Shown piece by piece: positions 26,799-34,670 of a stretch of DNA of 64,000 bases. Both the position numbers and the translations under genes were made by a program. Position 1 is the first letter of the stretch, and each line of letters starts with the position of its first letter. Where the stretch lies: NCBI RefSeq assembly GCF_002741985.1, contig NZ_APHW01000014.1:62001-126000 (forward strand), in the 5' to 3' direction. The notes below the pieces were generated by a model that did not search any database, had not been told where the DNA came from, and saw only the letters and a list, made by a program, of their open reading frames with translations. This DNA comes from Vibrio rotiferianus CAIM 577 = LMG 21460 (GTDB lineage Bacteria; Pseudomonadota; Gammaproteobacteria; Enterobacterales; Vibrionaceae).

Positions 26799-27646
26799 AG
26801 TACGAGTTCATTGAAAGCTATACCGGCGAGTACTCGATTAGCTTAATGTGTCGTACGTTAGAGGTGAGTCGAGGTGGTTACTACAAGTGGTGTCATCATA
26901 CGCCGAGTGAGCGTTCAAAGCGGCGAGAGCGCTTTGAACAGCTCGTCATGTGTACCTTTGCCCAATATCGGGCACGTTACGGTTCAGTGCGAATAGCCGA
27001 AGAGCTCAACGAAGCAGGCCATGCCTGCTGTGTGAATTATGTGGCTGATATTATGAAGGAAAAAGGTATCAGGGCACGTAATGGCAAAGGGTTTAAATAC
27101 AGCAAGGATGTGGCTGCGATGACGAATGTTGCTGACAACTTACTGCGTAGAGACTTTGTATCTGAGACACCGAATCAGAAATGGGTCACGGACATCACGT
27201 ATATCTGGGTGAAGAGCCGTTGGCTCTTCTTGGCGACAGTGATGGACCTGCATTCAAGGCGCATTGTGGGTTGGTCTCTAGGGACAACGATGACCGTCGA
27301 GCTCATCACCAATGCGCTAAAAATGGCGCTTGAGTCACGTAAGCCGCCTAAGGGCGTCATTATCCACTCGGACCGTGGTGTACAATACAGAGCATATAAA
27401 TATCAAGACTTCATGCGCAAGCATGGAGGTGTACCGAGCATGAGTCGGCAGGGTAACTGCTGGGATAATGCGGTGATGGAGTCGTTCTACAGTCGACTGA
27501 AAGTCGAACTGATATACGCAGAAGACTATCAAACAGTCGAAGAAGCCCGAATGGGCATCTTCGAGTACATCGAGGTATTTTACAATCGCAGAAGAAGACA
27601 CTCAGCGTTGGGGCACGTTAGCTCAGTTGAGTACGAAAGTATGTAG
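26795..27646 (+). CDS. IS3-family transposase OrfB (DDE integrase core), copy 1
   Basis: 283 residues from GTG 26795, overlapping orfA by four bases. An N-terminal HTH_21 segment leads into the rve domain with catalytic Asp in VTDITYIW, Asp in IIHSDRGVQY and Glu in NAVMESFYSRLK. The frame is complete, so this copy could still supply transposase to both copies. Expression is expected mainly through -1 frameshifting at 26759-26765; independent GTG initiation is possible. Confidence 0.93.
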   Translation: MKYEFIESYTGEYSISLMCRTLEVSRGGYYKWCHHTPSERSKRRERFEQLVMCTFAQYRARYGSVRIAEELNEAGHACCVNYVADIMKEKGIRARNGKGFKYSKDVAAMTNVADNLLRRDFVSETPNQKWVTDITYIWVKSRWLFLATVMDLHSRRIVGWSLGTTMTVELITNALKMALESRKPPKGVIIHSDRGVQYRAYKYQDFMRKHGGVPSMSRQGNCWDNAVMESFYSRLKVELIYAEDYQTVEEARMGIFEYIEVFYNRRRRHSALGHVSSVEYESM

Positions 27647-27696
27647 TTATGTAGTGTCTACTTTTTGTGGGATACACCAATTTTTAGGAGGATAGG

Positions 27697-28455
27697 GTGC
27701 AAGTAAATAATACCTTTCGGCTTCAAATTGAAGAGGCCCTTTGTAAAACACAGTTCAGCTTAGAGGATGTGGAAATAACATATCCTTCTTATGGTGAATT
27801 GGTCTCCATTAAGTTTAAGCATCATGACGGATTCAAGATCTCGCTTGAAGAGATTGAATACCAAGAAACGTTACAGCTTCACAGGGATATGGAAGACGAA
27901 ATGCTTGCTCCTATGCGCGGTACGCATTATGGTGAGCCTGATACTAAAACCGTCACAAAGAATAAGTATGTCTCGACGGAATCTCCGGGTTCTGTAAAAG
28001 CTACAGATACGATTTCTTTTCTTAACTTAACTAGCTTTATCCAGCGATTGCCTGTTTGGGCTAATAATATAGAAGCTGAGTTGTTATCAATCTACAACCA
28101 ACCAGAATACAGCGATGCGGAACTAGAAAAACAAGTAGAAGCGATTTTTCCGCATGATATTGACAAACCTAATCAGAAGTTCACAGAGAATGAAGTGACC
28201 TCGTTAAAGGAGAACCTTGAAAGGTTGTACCAACGTGTTGAAGAGCTTCAAGAACAGTGCGATATTTCTCAGGCAAAAATTGAAGCACTGCGTTCAGCCA
28301 TAGATAAAGCCAGTGAAAATGCACCTAAGTATCCTAAATCAATGTGGTTAAAACTTAATAAAGGAAAGATTAAGGAGACCTTGATCAATATATTTAAGTC
28401 CGAGGAAGGGCGTAAATTCCTTCTAAAGGTAGTTGAAAAGATTGCGTTGAATTAA
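27697..28455 (+). CDS. Cassette 8: unknown 252-residue coiled-coil protein
   Basis: Starts at GTG 27697 with AGGAGG five bases upstream; that ribosome site begins only six bases after the right end of IS copy 1. Residues 160-210 form a long coiled coil (LKENLERLYQRVEELQEQCD onwards), and the C-terminus is Lys-rich (KLNKGKIKETLINIFKSEEG). No TM helix, signal peptide or catalytic motif. I do not recognise it. The insertion sequence separates the gene from the cassette junction, so its transcription may now depend on the IS. Confidence 0.72.
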   Translation: MQVNNTFRLQIEEALCKTQFSLEDVEITYPSYGELVSIKFKHHDGFKISLEEIEYQETLQLHRDMEDEMLAPMRGTHYGEPDTKTVTKNKYVSTESPGSVKATDTISFLNLTSFIQRLPVWANNIEAELLSIYNQPEYSDAELEKQVEAIFPHDIDKPNQKFTENEVTSLKENLERLYQRVEELQEQCDISQAKIEALRSAIDKASENAPKYPKSMWLKLNKGKIKETLINIFKSEEGRKFLLKVVEKIALN

Positions 28456-28457
28456 AA

Positions 28458-28554
28458 ATATAACAAAGCATTTAAGAGTGATTCGCAACGCTTGGCAGTT
28501 TCGCTTCGCTCAAGTATAGCCAAGCGCTGCTCACACCTTAATGCGGCGTTACGT
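28458..28554 (+). repeat. attC 8
   Basis: A shorter attC of 97 bp from ATATAAC to the core GTTACGT, with a compact centre TTTCGCTTCGCTCAAG. The second IS3 copy begins 2 bp after the core. Confidence 0.85.
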
Positions 28555-28622
28555 ATCCGAGTATCCCACGTTTAGTAGACACTTTACTAAGTTAGATCTA
28601 GGGTCTAATTGAGAGGTGATTT

Positions 28623-28931
28623 ATGGCTAAACATCGTAATCCAGCGTACACCGAAGAGTTCCGTAAAGAAGCAGTCCGCTTGGCCAGTCTTCCTGGCCGA
28701 ACAGCCGTCTCCGTTGCCAAGGAACTGGGCATCAGTGCCCAGCAGATCCGGAACTGGAAGCGCCAGTTCACACGCCTATCTGATAAACAGCTTAATACCT
28801 TAGATGGTGTCGATTATTCGAAGAAAGAGTCCGAAGAGCTTCGAGCGCTAAGGCGCGAGAACAAGCGACTCAAAGATGAAATGGAATTCCTAAAAAAGGT
28901 CTCGACGTACTTCGCGAAGCAGCAAGAGTGA
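28623..28931 (+). CDS. IS3-family transposase OrfA, copy 2
   Basis: 102 residues, differing from copy 1 at two residues (Phe to Leu near 58 and Ala to Thr near 95). The helix-turn-helix, leucine zipper and A6G slippery heptamer are kept. OrfA alone usually regulates transposition, so it could modulate copy 1. Confidence 0.9.
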   Translation: MAKHRNPAYTEEFRKEAVRLASLPGRTAVSVAKELGISAQQIRNWKRQFTRLSDKQLNTLDGVDYSKKESEELRALRRENKRLKDEMEFLKKVSTYFAKQQE

Positions 28932-29767
28932 AGTACGAGTTCATTGAAAGCTATACCGGCTAGTGCTCGATTAGCTTAATGTGTCGTACGTTAGAGGTGA
29001 GTCGAGGTGGTTACTACAAGTGGTGTCATCATACGCCGAGCGAGCGTTCAAAGCGGCGAGAGCGCTTTGAACAGCTCGTCATGTGTACCTTTCCCCAATA
29101 TCGGGCACGTTACGGTTCAGTGCGAATAGCCGAAGAGCTCAACGAAGCAGGCCATGCCTGCTGCGTGAATTATGTGGCTGATATTATGAAGGAAAAAGGT
29201 ATCAGGGCACGTAATGGCAAAGGGTTTAAATACAGCAAGGATGTGGCTGCGATGACGAATGTTGCTGACAACTTACTGCGTAGAGACTTTGTATCTGAGA
29301 CACCAAATCAGAAGTGGGTCACGGACATCACGTATATCTGGGTGAAGAGCCGTTGGCTCTTCTTAGCGACAGTGATGGACTTGCATTCAAGGCGTATTGT
29401 GGGTTGGTCGCTGGGGACAACGATGACCGTCGAGCTCATCACCAATGCCCTAAAAATGGCGCTTGAGTCACGTAAGCCGCCTAAGGGCGTCATTATCCAC
29501 TCGGACCGTGGTGTACAATACAGAGCATATAAATATCAAGACTTCATGCGCAAGCATGGAGGTGTACCGAGCATGAGTCGGCAGGGTAACTGCTGGGATA
29601 ATGCGGTGATGGAGTCGTTCTACAGTCGACTGAAAGTCGAACTGATATACGCAGAAGACTATCAAACTGTCGAAGAAGCCCGAATGGGCATCTTCGAATA
29701 CATTGAGGTATTTTACAATCGTAGAAGAAGACACTCAGCGTTGGGGCATGTCAGCCCAGTTGAGTAA
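28928..29767 (+). pseudogene. IS3-family OrfB, copy 2, with early stop
   Basis: The frame from GTG 28928 is interrupted by TAG at 28961-28963 (codon 12), where copy 1 has GAG. The rest of the DDE domain is open, and the 3' end stops earlier (VE then TAA) than in copy 1. Frameshifted OrfAB would stop at the same TAG, so this copy should not make transposase. Confidence 0.9.
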
Positions 29768-29812
29768 AAAAGTATGTAGTTATGTACTGTCTACTTTTTG
29801 TGGGGTACACCA

Positions 29813-29917
29813 CTTGTGACGCCCTAGCTCTTTAGCGATGTTGACGACACTAATGCCTTGCTTTCTAAGTGCGGACATCATATACCTTTCATTCTCAGTG
29901 AGGTGTGTGTAATTCAT
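29813..29917 (-). pseudogene. IS30-family transposase, N-terminal remnant
   Basis: On the minus strand ATG 29917 opens MNYTHLTENERYMMSALRKQ and continues to AKELGRHK, the typical IS30 N-terminal helix-turn-helix, before running into the right end of IS3 copy 2. The plus-strand stretch GGGGTGTCGCACTTCG near 29981 may be the left end of this IS30. About 35 codons remain. Confidence 0.75.
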
Positions 29918-29948
29918 GGTTTTTCACTTCTTGGCGGGAGTAAAACTT

Positions 29949-30527
29949 ATGAATAGCACATCTCACTGTTTTAATTTTCTGGGGTGTCGCACTTCGTACT
30001 TGAATCTAAGATTTGGCAGTGCCTCTCACAATGACCTTAAAGAATTTAGGCTTAAGCCTCTAGCGGCGGTGAAACCGGATACAGTTACAATAGACTACGC
30101 TATCAAAAAGAAGTGGCATGTCGTTTACTGTCCTAGTTTGGTTTATGGTGGTGAAAAGTGTCAGCTAAAGCGTATTGTAGATTCCTTATCTGACCAAACT
30201 CTCCAAGTAGCGATACCATCTCAAGGATACAACCAATATATCCATGTTTATGATATTGCGCGATTTTATTTGGCACTGGTTCGAGGTAAACGTCCAGCTA
30301 CACAACACTTTATTGCTGAGACTAAGGGGTATAGCCCCGAAGCATTCTCTCAATTGCTACTCGACTTTCAAGTCGTAAAGCAGGTTCACGAGAGCAGTTG
30401 GAGTGACTTTGAGAAATGCCATGGTTCTTCGGCAGTCGAAATTGAAAAGCTAAATCTTAATCTTCCAATTAGTCCTTTGTTTGAACCGACAGAGTCCTTA
30501 ATGAAGTATATAGAAAATTACACATAG
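29949..30527 (+). pseudogene. Truncated NAD-dependent epimerase/dehydratase-like gene (last cassette)
   Basis: The open frame covers about 193 codons. From about residue 50 it reads like the second half of an extended short-chain dehydrogenase: KPDTVTIDYAIKKKWHVVYC, PSLVYGGEK (the VYG segment) and YIHVYDIARFYLALVRG. The N-terminal Rossmann fold with its Gly motif is missing, and the codons before about 30010 appear to come from the 5' end of the IS30 remnant. The product is therefore probably not functional. It is followed by the decayed attC. Confidence 0.65.
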
Positions 30528-30648
30528 CAGTCTGTTTAAGAATGAATCGTAACGTGTGTCATTTTTACTATGCGTTGGGCTTCGTGTTTATGGCGCAGTG
30601 GCGCTGTACATTAGTAGCTTTTTTACGCTTTAACTCATAGGGTATGCC
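30526..30648 (+). repeat. Decayed attC 9, distal end of the array
   Basis: Aligns with attC 3 through TTTTTACTATGCGTTGG and the flanking AAGAATGAATCGTAACG, but the inner arm and the terminal core are mutated (GGTATGCC in place of GTTATGC) and the opening TAAC is lost. It should not recombine. Confidence 0.75.
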
Positions 30649-30771
30649 AGCTAGTTTGAGTGAGAAAATGCATAGCTGTGTACTGAGCATAAACCAAGAT
30701 CTTCAAAAATAGGGCTAAACCTGAATTCATGAGCTTTAATATAAGCACTGACTGACAAGAAAGGTGGCCAA

Positions 30772-31137
30772 ATGTTAAGTGAACTCAATGATCGTCTTGC
30801 TACTGTTTCGGAAAATATCGCTCAACTCGAAGGGCAGTTTGGCGAGTACTTCAAACCAGACCGTTGCCAGTGCACAGTGAATAATCATGAGGTTTTCCTC
30901 GAGTATCAGCATGATTTAGTATTTGAGGAAGCTTCGGAGCAAGCGCAAGTGTTGTTGCGTTTGTTAGACATTCCCACCATTGGTGGTGGTCGACGAAATT
31001 TACTGCGTGATGTTTCTGGGAAGGGCGACACTACCAAGCTTCACTTGGACTTATCCTGTACTGAAGAGGACCTATTACTCCAGTATGTTTGTTCTGAGCT
31101 CTTGTTATTTTTCCAGAAAATTGCCAATAACCCTTAA
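30772..31137 (+). CDS. Hypothetical protein, 121 residues
   Basis: A soluble acidic protein starting MLSELNDRLATVSENIAQLE, with an N-terminal helix of coiled-coil character, a basic central loop (GGGRRNLLRDVSGKGD) and a Leu-rich C-terminal helix. AAAGGTGG precedes ATG 30772. It lies beyond the decayed attC, so it belongs to the chromosomal flank or to an old cassette that lost its attC. No family recognised. Confidence 0.65.
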   Translation: MLSELNDRLATVSENIAQLEGQFGEYFKPDRCQCTVNNHEVFLEYQHDLVFEEASEQAQVLLRLLDIPTIGGGRRNLLRDVSGKGDTTKLHLDLSCTEEDLLLQYVCSELLLFFQKIANNP

Positions 31138-31330
31138 CTCAACATATGAGTTGAGTATTTTGGGTGTATTGGTTTTCACCTAGAAATCTCTCCTATTTGT
31201 TGTACGAGCGTACAGAGGTAAGACTGGTCGTGAGCTGACAGACAAAGAGTTACCTATATAGTCATCCTGAATGAATTGAATCAATTAATCTGCACTTGGT
31301 CATATAGGCTTTCTAAACAAGGAGAGTTCT

Positions 31331-31903
31331 ATGAGACTGTTATTAAAAGGAATATTGTCATTAACCACGCTCCTGGGGTACGTATCAGTTCCAATTACAA
31401 GTATCTACAAGTTGATGACACTTGATGTTCTTGGCGTGGTCCCCAGCGAAGTCAAGGTCGTAACAAAGACACCGAAATACTTTGAAGTTACAGAAGAGGA
31501 TCTCAAGATCACATCATCTGACAATGGCGGGAAAGCACAGGAAATATTTCCACTAGTTTTGGACGTAGCTTCTACCCCAAGTGAAGAGGTGTTGGAAGAC
31601 TTACGTATAAATGAGCGTTTGTACACGTTGTTATTATCCGACCAAGATTTATCTCGCTTGACCGCTAGTCTCAATAAAATTCGCACTGAAAGGGCTGAAG
31701 GACAAAGTGATAAAGAATATAGCTTAGGGATTACCATCGTTAATGGGTGTGTCCGCTATGAGCAACCCATAAAATCTGCCCCTGTTTCTCTTTATCTTCA
31801 GCCTAGTGAAAACATAGGTATGTTTAAAGTATTAGATGATTTTAACTTAGCCTCGCAGGACTTAAGTTCATATAAAAATGTTCAAGATTGGAATGATTGT
31901 TGA
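31331..31903 (+). CDS. Hypothetical exported or membrane-anchored protein, 190 residues
   Basis: Starts at ATG 31331 with AAGGAGAG upstream. A hydrophobic N-terminal segment (about residues 4-22) after MRLLLKG could be a signal peptide or anchor; the remainder is hydrophilic and mixed alpha/beta with no catalytic motif, ending in WNDC. No family recognised. The gene stands alone between the integron and the AraC/MFS pair. Confidence 0.65.
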   Translation: MRLLLKGILSLTTLLGYVSVPITSIYKLMTLDVLGVVPSEVKVVTKTPKYFEVTEEDLKITSSDNGGKAQEIFPLVLDVASTPSEEVLEDLRINERLYTLLLSDQDLSRLTASLNKIRTERAEGQSDKEYSLGITIVNGCVRYEQPIKSAPVSLYLQPSENIGMFKVLDDFNLASQDLSSYKNVQDWNDC

Positions 31904-31945
31904 GCTAATCAGACAACAACTGCTTCACAAGGTATTACGAGAAGG

Positions 31946-31982
31946 ATAGGCTGCGTAAGCATATTGATACGCAGCCTACTAT
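31946..31982. terminator. Hairpin, possible weak terminator
   Basis: TAGGCTGCGTA (31947-31957) pairs with TACGCAGCCTA (31968-31978), a perfect 11-bp stem between convergent genes, but no good U tract follows on either strand. Confidence 0.5.
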
Positions 31983-32016
31983 AGATAGGGCTGGCTAGTT
32001 TTGTCTTCTTGATCTC

Positions 32017-32397
32017 CTAGTTACAACTTTCGTAACCTGAAGCTAAAAGCAGTTCACGCTCATGCTTAATCAACTTGGCACGATCTTCAATTAGTTCATT
32101 CAACGCTTGAGAGGGCTTACCCGCTAATGCTTTGAATGCGTCAAACGACTCTGCACTGTCAATCTCGTCGATCATGCTGCTGATGACGTTACGCGCTTCG
32201 CATGGGTTATCATCGGTAGTGAAGTATTCTACTTGCTTCGCTGCCGATTTCATTTCAGTCAACAGTTCTAATGGGCTAGTTTCTTTTGCCACAGCCATGT
32301 AATTATCAAGTACACGCTTCGCATACAACAATTCTTTTAGTGGGATATCACGGCCACTTTCAATCAGCGATTCATTAAGGATCATACTTGAGCTCAT
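32017..32397 (-). CDS. Hypothetical helical protein, about 126 residues
   Basis: ATG 32397 (MSSSMILNESL) is preferred to ATG 32403 because AGGA then sits six bases upstream. The protein is acidic and helical with regularly spaced Leu and Ala, no TM helix and a Cys near the middle and near the C-terminus. No family recognised. Its upstream 250 bases contain no gene and presumably hold its promoter. Confidence 0.65.
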   Translation of the reverse strand: MSSSMILNESLIESGRDIPLKELLYAKRVLDNYMAVAKETSPLELLTEMKSAAKQVEYFTTDDNPCEARNVISSMIDEIDSAESFDAFKALAGKPSQALNELIEDRAKLIKHERELLLASGYESCN

Positions 32398-32652
32398 TGG
32401 CATTCCTTTTTTATCAATAATTCAAACTTCTTGGGCGTTTGATTGAGTCTAATTTATTGAAGTCTGAATGGGAATGCCTAAAAAGCACATTATTAAACGA
32501 TTTTTCTGATTATTTACGCTTTGTTAGTGAGTAAATACGCGAATGGTGAGTCTGGTAGAATCTTCAGATAATAGGACTGTCAGGACCTCGGAGTATCCAA
32601 AAGCTCAAACTCTGCATCAAATGCGGGCTTTATTCGTCCTCAATATTCAATA

Positions 32653-33351
32653 TTAATTGATAAAGAAGCGACCCGGTGTCACCCCAAAGCTTTGTTTGAA
32701 TAGATGATTAAAAGCACTTACGCTGGTAAAGCCGCACTCTAATGCCACGGTAGTGACAGGGTGAGTTTGCGCCAACAAAGTCAGAGAGTGGAACAACCTT
32801 ACTTGTTGACGATACTCGATGAAAGACATGCTAACTTCATTACGAAACAAGCGGCTCAAAGTACGACTGCTGACGTTAATTTCTTCGGCCCATTGCTTTA
32901 ATGAACGATTGTCCGCAGGCTTGTCCAATAGCGAGTTACAAACCAATCCGAGCTTGGCGTCGTTGGGAAGAGGGACCTGAATGGATGCTTGCTCAGAAAG
33001 ATGAATGATCATCTCACGCAGCATTGGTGACACATTTAGAACATCACTCTGATTTGGCAGCTCAGTATCGATGCTTGGCAACAAGTAGACATTTTTCATC
33101 GCCGCATCGCCATACATGTACACCTTGTGGCTCTCATGCGCTGGGATCCACACCGCTCTCTGAGGCGGAACGACCCATAACTTGGATTCTGTCTCGACCG
33201 CCATCACACCACTGCTGGCGTACACCAATTGGTTGTGCCGATGGCAATGCCAATCAATGACGTGTCCATTGGCGTAGTGCTTGGGAATGACCACCGCCTC
33301 TAAGCAATTGATGTTGGTATCCAAACTGATGGCTTTGACGTCTTGGCTCAT
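32653..33351 (-). CDS. AraC-family regulator with cupin sensor domain
   Basis: About 232 residues from ATG 33351; a TTG at 33372 could add seven. An N-terminal cupin carries WHCHRHNQLVYASSG and VPPQRAVWIPAHESH, typical of NimR-like regulators. The C-terminal domain has two helix-turn-helix motifs, ending VALECGFTSVSAFNHLFKQS and FGVTPGRF. It is divergent from an MFS transporter gene about 100 bp away and probably controls it, as NimR controls the NimT exporter. The inducer is unknown. Confidence 0.9.
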   Translation of the reverse strand: MSQDVKAISLDTNINCLEAVVIPKHYANGHVIDWHCHRHNQLVYASSGVMAVETESKLWVVPPQRAVWIPAHESHKVYMYGDAAMKNVYLLPSIDTELPNQSDVLNVSPMLREMIIHLSEQASIQVPLPNDAKLGLVCNSLLDKPADNRSLKQWAEEINVSSRTLSRLFRNEVSMSFIEYRQQVRLFHSLTLLAQTHPVTTVALECGFTSVSAFNHLFKQSFGVTPGRFFIN

Positions 33352-33452
33352 TTGAGCAATAACCTGTCTCAATAGAATCTATACGCCAAATGCTAGCCAG
33401 ATAAACTGAGCTTGTCATTAATTAGCTTTCCTTTATTTGGTTTGGAGTCGAG

Positions 33453-34670
33453 ATGAACCGTTCCTTTCACGCTGGTGTCCTCAATGTGGGGCATGCGCTC
33501 AATCATTACTTCTTGCTCATTTTTCCTTCTGTCGTACTAACGCTGCATAAAGAATGGAACATGAGTTACGCCACACTACTTCAAGTAGGAAGTGCAGCCA
33601 TGTTGGTTTATGGCGTGATGTCGCTACCGGCTGGTTGGCTAGCGGATCGTTGGAGCCGAAAAGGCATGATGCTCGTTTTCTACTTTGGGATGGGCACCTC
33701 TGCGTTATTTACTGCTCTTGCGCAAACGCCATGGCAAATGGGATTGGGGCTTTGTGCCATAGCCTTGTTTGCAGCGATTTATCATCCCGTCGGTATCGCA
33801 CTTATATTCAGTTCTGCAAACAAAACAGGCAGGGCTATCGCAGTAAATGGACTAGCAGGTAACTTAGGTTTGGCGTTTGCGGCAATTGGAACCGCTTTGT
33901 TGTGTCAATGGTTCGCTTGGCAAGCCGCATTTTATATTCCAGGTCTTGTGTGTTTATTAACTGGCGTCGTGTACTGGTTTGCATCGAAAGGTGTTACTGA
34001 TATAGAGCATGCGAAAAATATAAGTGACAACGTAACAATGCCTTCGCGACAACTCAACGTGTTGTTCGCTTGTGCTGCGGTGATTGTCTTCTTCGGTGGT
34101 TTGGTCTTTCAATCTACTACGACCTCGTTGCCTAAAATTATGGATGCACAATTTAGCCAATCATTGAGCCTTTCAAGCACGTTAACCACATCGATTTTTG
34201 TTTGTGCCGCGTTTATTCAGCTTGTTGTTGGTGAACTAATAGATCGCGTTGATATCAAGAAGCTGCTCGCCTGCATTGCTGGTGGACAGTTGTTATTCCT
34301 GCTATTGGCGACGGTTACTCATGAGTGGTCATTGGTTTTCGTGTTTGTTGGTTTGATGCTGTGCACATACGCGCAAATACCAGTGAACGATTGGCTTATT
34401 GGCCGTTATTCCGATGCGAAATGGCGCTCAAGAATCTATGCCGTTAAGTACACATTGAGCTTTAGTACTGGACCTATCGCGTATTGGCTTATCGCAGCGA
34501 CTTATGCCCATACACAAGAGTTTGTATTGATGTATTTCATCCTTGCTGGTGGGATGGGGCTTGCATCACTGAGCGCATTGATGATGCCTTCTTCAAGCAA
34601 AAGAAAAACGGATAGCACCACATTAGTGAAACAAAAAGGAGCGCAGGTTGCGCTCCTTATTCTTATCTAA
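33453..34670 (+). CDS. MFS transporter, fosmidomycin-resistance-like
   Basis: A 405-residue inner-membrane transporter with about twelve TM helices. The loop 2-3 motif is visible as GWLADRWSRKGMM, and the N-terminus LNVGHALNHYFLLIFPSVVL resembles the Fsr group of drug exporters. Substrate unknown; the divergent AraC/cupin regulator suggests inducible efflux. GGAGTCGAG precedes ATG 33453. The last ten codons overlap the terminator hairpin, giving an odd GAQVALLILI tail, so a shorter ancestral C-terminus is possible. Confidence 0.85.
   Translation: MNRSFHAGVLNVGHALNHYFLLIFPSVVLTLHKEWNMSYATLLQVGSAAMLVYGVMSLPAGWLADRWSRKGMMLVFYFGMGTSALFTALAQTPWQMGLGLCAIALFAAIYHPVGIALIFSSANKTGRAIAVNGLAGNLGLAFAAIGTALLCQWFAWQAAFYIPGLVCLLTGVVYWFASKGVTDIEHAKNISDNVTMPSRQLNVLFACAAVIVFFGGLVFQSTTTSLPKIMDAQFSQSLSLSSTLTTSIFVCAAFIQLVVGELIDRVDIKKLLACIAGGQLLFLLLATVTHEWSLVFVFVGLMLCTYAQIPVNDWLIGRYSDAKWRSRIYAVKYTLSFSTGPIAYWLIAATYAHTQEFVLMYFILAGGMGLASLSALMMPSSSKRKTDSTTLVKQKGAQVALLILI
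34637..34664. terminator. Terminator overlapping the 3' end of the MFS gene
   Basis: AAGGAGCGCA (34637-34646) pairs with TGCGCTCCTT (34650-34659), preceded by A residues and followed by ATTCTT. It lies between convergent genes and inside the last codons of the MFS gene. Confidence 0.75.

Larger units (their letters stand above)
26424..27679 (+). mobile_element. IS3-family insertion sequence, copy 1 (intact)
   Basis: About 1256 bp, limits set by comparison with copy 2. The imperfect inverted ends are GAGTACCCCACGTTTAGTAG at the left and, reading inward from the right, GTGTATCCCACAAAAAGTAG, both leading into GTAGACAC. It holds orfA and orfB in the usual IS3 layout. No target duplication is evident when the flanks are compared. 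It sits between the core of attC 7 and the ribosome binding site of the next cassette gene. Confidence 0.88.
28557..29812 (+). mobile_element. IS3-family insertion sequence, copy 2 (transposase orfB dead)
   Basis: Same length (about 1256 bp) and orientation as copy 1 with scattered substitutions. It begins 2 bp after the core of attC 8, the same spacing as copy 1 after attC 7. Its right end abuts an IS30-family transposase fragment. No target duplication is evident. Confidence 0.88.
20618..30648. mobile_element. Chromosomal integron (intIA, attI, eight attC sites plus one decayed)
   Basis: The region begins with an IntIA-type integrase read outward (minus), an attI at about 21735-21802 and then cassettes read on the plus strand, each ending in an attC of 97-129 bp. 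The array is short for a Vibrio superintegron, which often carries dozens of cassettes. Two copies of an IS3-family element and an IS30 remnant lie in its distal half. The far end is set by a recognisable but decayed attC at 30526-30648, after which unrelated chromosomal genes follow. Confidence 0.9.
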
